From Turnera subulata (lineage: Eukaryota > Streptophyta > Magnoliopsida > Malpighiales > Passifloraceae), in the NCBI GenBank assembly GCA_028386065.3, contig JAKUCV010004852.1:1-64000 (forward strand): a stretch of DNA of 64,000 bases, given 5' to 3'. The position numbers and the translations under genes were made by a program. Positions 57,888 through 64,000 of this stretch are shown here, piece by piece. The stretch's first letter is position 1. The number at the start of each line of letters is the position of its first letter. A model generated the notes under the pieces. It was not told the DNA's origin and made no database searches. It worked only from the letters and a program-made list of their open reading frames with translations.

Positions 57888-59498
57888 TCATACCCTCCTC
57901 CCCTCTTGTAGTTGCCTGTTAGATGGGGCAAAGATTACTCGGTCATGAAATCAACCTTAAGCACTTCTCAAATCAGTCATATAATCATAACAAATTCAAC
58001 AATATATGACCGGGGAACCATATCCAGATTGTCTATATAATAGCATGCGACAGGTGCTGACAATAGCTGTAAAAGCTATTGAATTGCAATAGCTAGAACT
58101 CAGTAGCCGCATCGATTTCCCAATAATTACATATTAAGAATTGCAATAGTTGCCGTGGCCATTGAATATGTTTAGCAACCGATGGGATTTGTAGCTAAAG
58201 TGGTACTTTGAAGCCTTAAAGGTTGGGAGGTGATGAGGTGTTGGGTTTGTGTCTGACCCTAAACATCTCAACTATATCAAAAAAATAAAATAAAAATACA
58301 CATTAGAAAGCCAAGAAATCGAAAACTAAACTGATGGATATACACGCCATAACCAACTTAAATGCAAGAAGAGTAACCACTGCAAGAAAACACTTCTCAT
58401 AGAAGGTGTACCGGCACAGCGACAGAAGCATAATCTAGAATGGTATAAAACATGCATATGGAAAGAGAGGAAGAAGAAAAGAAACGAAAAACAGTGAAAG
58501 ACGATGCACCATCTTTGTTAGTGAAAAAAAGGTATGCAGGCACATCGCTAAGTGGAAGTACAGTCCTATTATATAGTTACAAGCATTGACCTTATATAGC
58601 TACCTGCATTATCAATCTAACCCGAAACCATACAATCATAGACAGCACTAATCACCGTTTTCCCCAGATGGTCTGTAAAGACAAAATCTAGCAGGTAGGC
58701 TCACACACAACACACCCACCCAACCCCAATTGTATCCCACCATGCCTCCTCGCAACAGAGCTAAATTAAAACAAAATCCAACACAGACAATCCCCAATAG
58801 AAATATCATCAATTTGCAACAAAAAAAAAAAAAAAGCTACTAGAAGCACACGAAGCAGCATATTTTAAATAGCAAAATTTAACCTGGAAGAAGACTGCTT
58901 CCTGGTGGTTGCATTCAGCGCACTGTACAGATTTGGTACGGGGCAGGGTCGGATCCGCCGCCACATCCTGCAACACCTGAGTCCGCTCTGCTGCAGAGTG
59001 GTGAACCTCATTTCGATACACACAGTTGTTCTCAGCTGCCTCCTGCAAATGGGTTTCTTCTACCAATTAAGAAATCAAAAGAGTAAAACAACCAAAGAGA
59101 ACAGAAAATCCCACTATTAACCAATTAAACCACAATTACTAGCAAAGATAAAACATGCACATCAAGAATATCACAGAGGACAACGCTAGGGTTTTAGACC
59201 CAGTTCACAGTGAAGTCTGTTTTGGGTCAATCAAAGCATAGACTCTCTTCTCATTCGACTTGTTTCGTTCTTGTCTTAGGATTAATCTCTCCGTTGATTG
59301 GACCACTAGCGTCAACGCCGTTCGCATCTCGTCTTAGAAGACGAGGAACAGGAGAAAACCCATCTCCTACAACAACGACGTTTTAATTATGTCATGAATC
59401 ATGACTTACTATTTGGGTCATTACTTGTTTCATTTTTTTTTTTAAACTTTTATTCTGTTAAGTTAGTACCATTCGCGGCAAAATTTCATGGTACTCAT
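57835..59498 (-). pseudogene. NRPB9: NRPB9 copy 1, RNA polymerase II subunit 9; exon 2 unreadable as written
   Basis: Minus-strand exons 59470-59498 (MSTMKFCRE + TG), 58884-59042 (53 codons, [18 protein letters not shown] to AVFFQ) and 57835-57915 ([20 protein letters not shown], stop). Each matches the 114-residue NRPB9, a Pol II subunit with two zinc ribbons that supports transcript cleavage and fidelity with TFIIS. Exon 2, with the second Cys pair of the first ribbon, is missing by normal reading. It is found at 59301-59376 only when the strand is complemented without reversal. As printed, the first ribbon is broken; restored, it would be a normal 114-residue gene. A second, intact copy lies 2.3 kb away. 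Confidence 0.88.
59299..59380. other. Segment complemented without reversal (NRPB9 copy-1 exon 2)
   Basis: Reading the printed + strand from 59380 down to 59295 WITHOUT complementing gives the acceptor GCAG, then [13 protein letters not shown], then [11 protein letters not shown], then the donor GTTAGT. Length (76 nt) and phase equal those of exon 2 of copy 2 (63396-63471). Both true edges lie in the introns and are unresolved; by CG density the segment probably extends left to about 59250. Confidence 0.9.
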
Positions 59499-59980
59499 AT
59501 TTGCGACTACTACTTTCTTGCCCTTTTCTTTTGTTGCTAGGAGTGAAGAATAGGAAGAAGAAAAGGTGAAACCAGCAAAGGTAGAGACTACGTTTTAGCT
59601 TCCCGTTTTGTAGACTGGAGGAGTCGAGGCACTGGAAAAGGAGGGAATTTGGATTGGAATGTTCCAGAAATTCTCTGCATGGGGAATGACATGTCGTCAG
59701 TTAAATGTGAAAGGTTCCGACACTAGAATTAAGACACTGATTGATAAAAATATTTTTATAAATGAAATTTAATTATTAATTTTTCAGTGATAAGGTATAT
59801 AATAAGAGAATAAGAAAATTAATTATTTTAGAGGCATTTGTAACCAACAAATATTTAAAATATAACCAAAATTTCAAATAGTCAACATTTTCTAAAATAC
59901 GAAACCAAAGCCTACATGTATGGTTTGAGAGGACGTTAATTCTTCTAAACAATGGCGTTTGTAAGAGCAAAGTGAACAGT

Positions 59981-60429
59981 AGGAATTTTCCTACTTTTTT
60001 GATCTGAAAGGATTTGTATTCATCACAATAGTATTACCTCATACACTTGGCCTTAGCCTCAGATTTGTACAATCTGACAAAAGAACAATCAACAGCAAGG
60101 TTAGCCTCAGACACAAAAATTTGCCTCCCTATGAAAACAGACTAAGTCCACCATCCAACTTCTGGACAAAAAGATATCTAATCTCTCGAATGACTTCATC
60201 ATTATTTGTTAGTGGGTCGCTACTAGCTGCAATCCACTCAAGAGCCGCAGTAGAATCCGACTCCAAAATGAGGTATCCACATCTCTTGTCCCATGCACTT
60301 CTCAAGCCAAGGAGAGTGCTCCGTAATTCAGCTCTGATAGGGGTACAATGCCGGAGATTGGCACCAAAACCTGAGACCCATCTGCCATTATGGTCTCGTA
60401 ACACCCCTCCTGAGGAACTTTCCTACTTT
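59981..60429 (-). mobile_element. 5'-truncated LINE with RNase H domain and target duplication
   Basis: AGGAATTTTCCTACTTT (59981-59997) and AGGAACTTTCCTACTTT (60413-60429), one mismatch in 17, flank a 415-bp minus-strand insertion with a short poly-T on its left side. It encodes GVLRDHNGRWVSGFGANLRH and LILESDSTAALEWI, the C-terminal RNase H domain of plant L1 ORF2, then a 3' trailer. It lies between the two NRPB9 copies. Confidence 0.88.
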
Positions 60430-61847
60430 GAACGAGGATGAAGTGCACTCGAATCAGTCAGAGCAAACGGGTCGAGCCTATTCATGAGTTGTTTGAAATT
60501 GGTTTGGAAAAAATTTGAACTCAGACTCGATTTTATTGAGTTTGACTCAAATTTAAGTTCAGTGATATTTTGTTTGTTAGGCACACTCAAAACATATATG
60601 AGTTCCTAGTCGACCCTAACTACCTGTATGACTTGTTTAATAATAAAAAAAACACTAATTGTACGACTACAGCTTTTATTCCATTATTATAATTGTATTA
60701 GATTTTATTTATTATTTTTGAATGCCTATAATTAGTTATTCTACGCCTAATTATATATATTTGAATTCGATTCAATCAAGTTTACTTAACTTTAAGGTTT
60801 AAAAAAGTTTAAACATAGACATTGAAGCTTAATTAAGCTCGACTTAAGCTCAAACTTGGAAAATTTGTAATGAGCTAAGCTTGAGCCACCAATATTTGGG
60901 CTCACGGCTCATTTACACCCATGTTTCCTCTTGCTTTGGGTATAGGGGATTGACTAAGGTATTGATATAGGCTGAGCATTATGCATCTTTGACGGTTAAA
61001 TCTTCAAACTAATCGATTGATTTCCCCATCGAAATATTGTGCGTCATATATTGCCTTTTGAGTTGTCGCTAAGATCTTGCAATGCGTTTGCAATTAAAAT
61101 ACGATTGAAGCGTGTGTTCTACCTTGCCACCAAAAAACAAATATGATATCCTCTAACACTAATCAGCAAAACAAAAGAAGAATGAATATGGAATTTTCTT
61201 CGCAAGATCTTGCTGATGGCGTGTTGGACTGATGGGTCGACCAATAAAAGAAATATTTTCGCTCGTTAATGCTGTCAATCTGTTTATTTTGTTGGTGAAA
61301 TTATCTGTTTATTTTTGTTTAACCATGCAACTAGCCCTCCCCAATTCCCCATAACTTTTTTTTTTTGTTAAGAAAGCACTCCTTATGAGCAAAACACGCA
61401 CATTTATTGGGGATAAGAGTTATGAAGAGAAGAGTTATTACATCTTTTACTATGGTGTAAAGGGAAACGGATCTAACACTTCGAGCGCCATTGATCCCCG
61501 TCAAGAGTTGAGATTTTTGCCTTATCCATACACAGACATAAACTCTCAAGTCTCAGTTCGTCCAAAAAACATTGGATAAGGTGCACAAAAGCTATTAGAA
61601 AGCAAAATATTAAGAAGTTGCTCTACTTAGTTACTGCTGCCAAGCCGGAAACAATCTCCCACATAAAGTTCAGTTTGTTTTGCCCCCCTTAATTAAATTT
61701 CTAGAAGATCTATACCTACCTGAAAACTCTATGTTGCATGAATCCTCGACAAGAAAAGTTAACCCTGAACACAACTAAATTCAGGATTCATGCTCCCGCA
61801 CAACTACGTAAATCAAGACATAGTGAGCATATGCTGGATAAATCTCC
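60430..61847. other. Intergenic DNA between NRPB9 copies
   Basis: AT-rich. 60440-60920 has repeated CTCAAACTT / GAGCTTAAT-like fragments suggestive of old transposon ends, but none can be delimited. No gene recognised. Confidence 0.4.
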
Positions 61848-63636
61848 TCAATCTCTCCATCGATGACCGCAGCTTGAGTTGCAGCACACATAGAACAGCG
61901 TCATACCCTCCTCTCCCCTGGCAGTTGCCTGTTCAATTGAGCAAATATTTACAAGAGGTCCCTCAGAATCTATTATTATAGAACTTAATGATCATGTGAA
62001 CAAAGTTTGGATATTCTAAATAGTTTTAAGTGAAAAGCAAAGCTTTTTTCCATTACCAACAAAGCTGGCTCACACAATAGCTAACATTCAGGACATGGCT
62101 AACTGCCGAATGAAACCATGATACAACTCAGACAGCCAAAACAACGTTTCTTTTGAACTAATTCTACCATGAGCAAACTATGGAGACTTTTCTGAAAAGC
62201 TTGCATATGAATTACGAGGAAGAAGAAACTCAAACTGAAGAAAATAGTTATCCTTTTTCTATCTCCCTCGGGGAAAAGATTGATGATTGATACAGTTAGT
62301 AGGCATGGAAGTATGATTTGTATGGAGATATTCTATTACTATGCAATTTTGGGGATATGCATTCATATGCCTACTGGGCGTTTGAGGTATATTTATCTAA
62401 AAATAAATAAACACATGAATTGAAGCTTGAACACAAAATGCCACTATAGCCTTTAAAGGCACAATTAACTCTTACGTCTTCTGCTAGCCAACAAGTTAAT
62501 GGTAGCTGTATGTTAAAGCATATTTATTCCGTTTTGGCTGCGAATGACAAGAACCTAGTAACTCACGACAAGGTATACACAATGCTATATCATAGTTTAC
62601 ATTAGGCTAGTAATAGTTAGAGGGGGAACCATAAAATCTGTATTTCATATCTACCATACACATTTACCATCCAAAATATAACCGCACCATTAAAGAAGAG
62701 AAAAACAACGAGAATCTGCAGAAAGAAAACCCAATTAAAAAGCCATATTGTTCAACTCTCCCCTCCAAGAAAAAAAAAGTCATATACATCTCTAACATAT
62801 GCAACGCATAATGTTTGTTTTATGCCCAAAATCTTGAAATCCCACATGATATAGGAGTAAAAATAGGAAAGCTTACTAACCTGGAAGAATACAACTTCTT
62901 CATGATTGCACTCTTTGCATCGAACGGCTTTAGTACGAGGTAGGGAAGGATCTGAAGCCACATCTAGCAATACCTGTGTGCGCTCAGAGGCAGAGTGATG
63001 TACCTCGTTCCTATAAACACAATTGTTCTCAGCAACTTCCTGCAATAAAATATGACTAATTCAATGCGAGAGATAAAACAATTTAATCCCCGGTCATATG
63101 TGTGAATTGTTTTTGCACAACAAAATCGGAAGAAAGTTCAATTAACAAAAAAAACTAGTATATACTATAATATATTTTGCTCTCGTTTGGTGATACATAT
63201 GTATAACTTTTTAACTTGGGACCGGGAGGAATTTGTAACTTGCACTTTATATCACCAACTAGGGTCTCTATGTGTCACAAATTGAACAGAACCTAGAAAG
63301 AGCAAACAAAAAAGCCCTAACATAAATTAAGGTGTAACTGGGGATAGAAAACAAGAGAGAAAGTTAATTTTGAGGTATGTATATAGAGAGGGGACCTGGT
63401 GATCGCAATTGCGGCAAGCAAATAGAAGGACCTTCTGCCGCTTGTCCTCTTTAGGGTAAAGAATGTTGTTGCTGCAAATTTTGAGTGTGTAAAATTAAAA
63501 AAAAAAAATCATCCATAACAAAATTGAAAGGGAATTGATCAAAGTTTTTTACAAAGGGATACAATTTATAGGCGTGAAAGTACTGTATATCTAATACAGT
63601 AGATTACCATTCGCGGCAAAATTTCATCAAACTCAT
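61848..63636 (-). CDS. NRPB9: NRPB9 copy 2, RNA polymerase II subunit 9
   Basis: Four minus-strand exons with GT/AG borders: 63608-63636, 63396-63471, 62881-63039 and 61848-61928, giving 114 residues, the normal length. Start [19 protein letters not shown]. The first zinc ribbon uses FCREC and ACRNC; the second uses VRCKEC and the C-terminal [17 protein letters not shown]9 is a non-catalytic subunit at the Pol II lobe/jaw, needed for accurate start-site choice and transcript cleavage. Exon lengths and phases are identical to copy 1, so the pair is a tandem duplication. This copy is intact. Confidence 0.95.
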
Positions 63637-64000
63637 CTTTCCACGACAGAGGGAGAGAAAGAAAACCTGTGTGAGAAAATTGAGTATGGGGGAGTAGATT
63701 GAAACTGAGTATGGGAGTGTGAATTAACCAGCGAGTGCGATAGTAGTTATCGTTTATCAATTAACCTGTAGTCAGTTTCGATTTAGGGTGAAAGATTTGT
63801 TATTAGGAGTAAAGTACCGAGGCTGCTAGTTCTAGATAAGGCCCATCTGGTTATTTTGACAGCAGTTGCATCCTTCTCAATCACAGTTATGAGGGCCATA
63901 AGCTTTAGTATACTCGGCCCAAATGAAGTAGTATTTATCTTTTTTCACAAGCACTTGACGAGTTGACGTTTTTTTTAACAGTAGCACCAGCACTTGACTT
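63637..64000. other. NRPB9 copy-2 promoter and window edge
   Basis: Upstream flank of NRPB9 copy 2, including leader and promoter. GAGTTGAC-type motifs at the far right; no other gene visible before the window ends. Confidence 0.4.

Noticed and set aside
60121..60441. 106-codon plus-strand frame
   Set aside because: It is the shadow of the minus-strand LINE RNase H domain.
1..64000. CRISPR arrays, operons, bacterial elements
   Set aside because: None seen; the window is plant nuclear DNA.

Overview
This is a 64 kb piece of a eudicot nuclear genome. Genes are intron-rich with canonical GT/AG splice sites, intergenic DNA is AT-rich, and plant-specific families are present (GRAS, FBD-type F-box, nicotianamine synthase, group S bZIP with a sucrose-control uORF, PR-2 glucanase). 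Plant LTR, LINE and hAT elements fill the gaps. The set NRPB9 / TENA_E / UBC32 recalls an Arabidopsis chromosome 3 neighbourhood (from memory, not searched), so part of the order is probably ancestral.

Layout. 0.1-0.5 kb: last exons of a PAPA-1/HIT zinc-finger (INO80B-like) gene. 1.4-2.3 kb: SEC13. 2.95-5.54 kb: a complete gag-only LTR retrotransposon. 6.5-8.3 kb (-): UBC32, five exons. 10.2-11.9 kb: a GRAS gene, followed by a PPR remnant. 13-14.9 kb (-): F-box/FBD gene. 15.1-16.1 kb: decayed LINE. 16.3-16.9 kb: partial copy of the GRAS locus. 17.8-18.7 kb (-): nicotianamine synthase, divergent from TENA_E at 19.5-20.8 kb. 22.7-23.6 kb (-): bZIP with uORFs. 25.7-27.9 kb (-): GH17 glucanase. 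28-42 kb: repeats, including a U6-LINE chimera, a hAT element carrying a 2.9 kb solo LTR, and a 4.1 kb non-autonomous LTR element. 42.7-57 kb: a 24-exon WD40/bromodomain (BRWD-type) gene. 57.8-63.6 kb (-): two tandem NRPB9 genes separated by a LINE fragment.

Main anomaly. In three places, 13054-13191, 20611-20803 and about 59299-59380, the DNA is the base-by-base complement of what the gene needs, WITHOUT reversal. Complementing the printed + strand in place gives, respectively, the missing C-terminus of the F-box/FBD protein, the missing C-terminus of TENA_E, and exon 2 of the first NRPB9 copy with both splice sites. An inversion yields a reverse complement, so no known mutational process makes this. 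It is either a sequence-handling artefact, a deliberate edit, or something undescribed. The three genes are broken as written.

Other notable items: at least six 'tail-only' insertions (20-33 bp ending in poly-A, flanked by 10-15 bp target duplications), a full-length U6 sequence fused to a LINE 3' end, covarying short palindromes inside the solo LTR, and perfect tandem duplications in the shared NAS/TENA_E promoter region.
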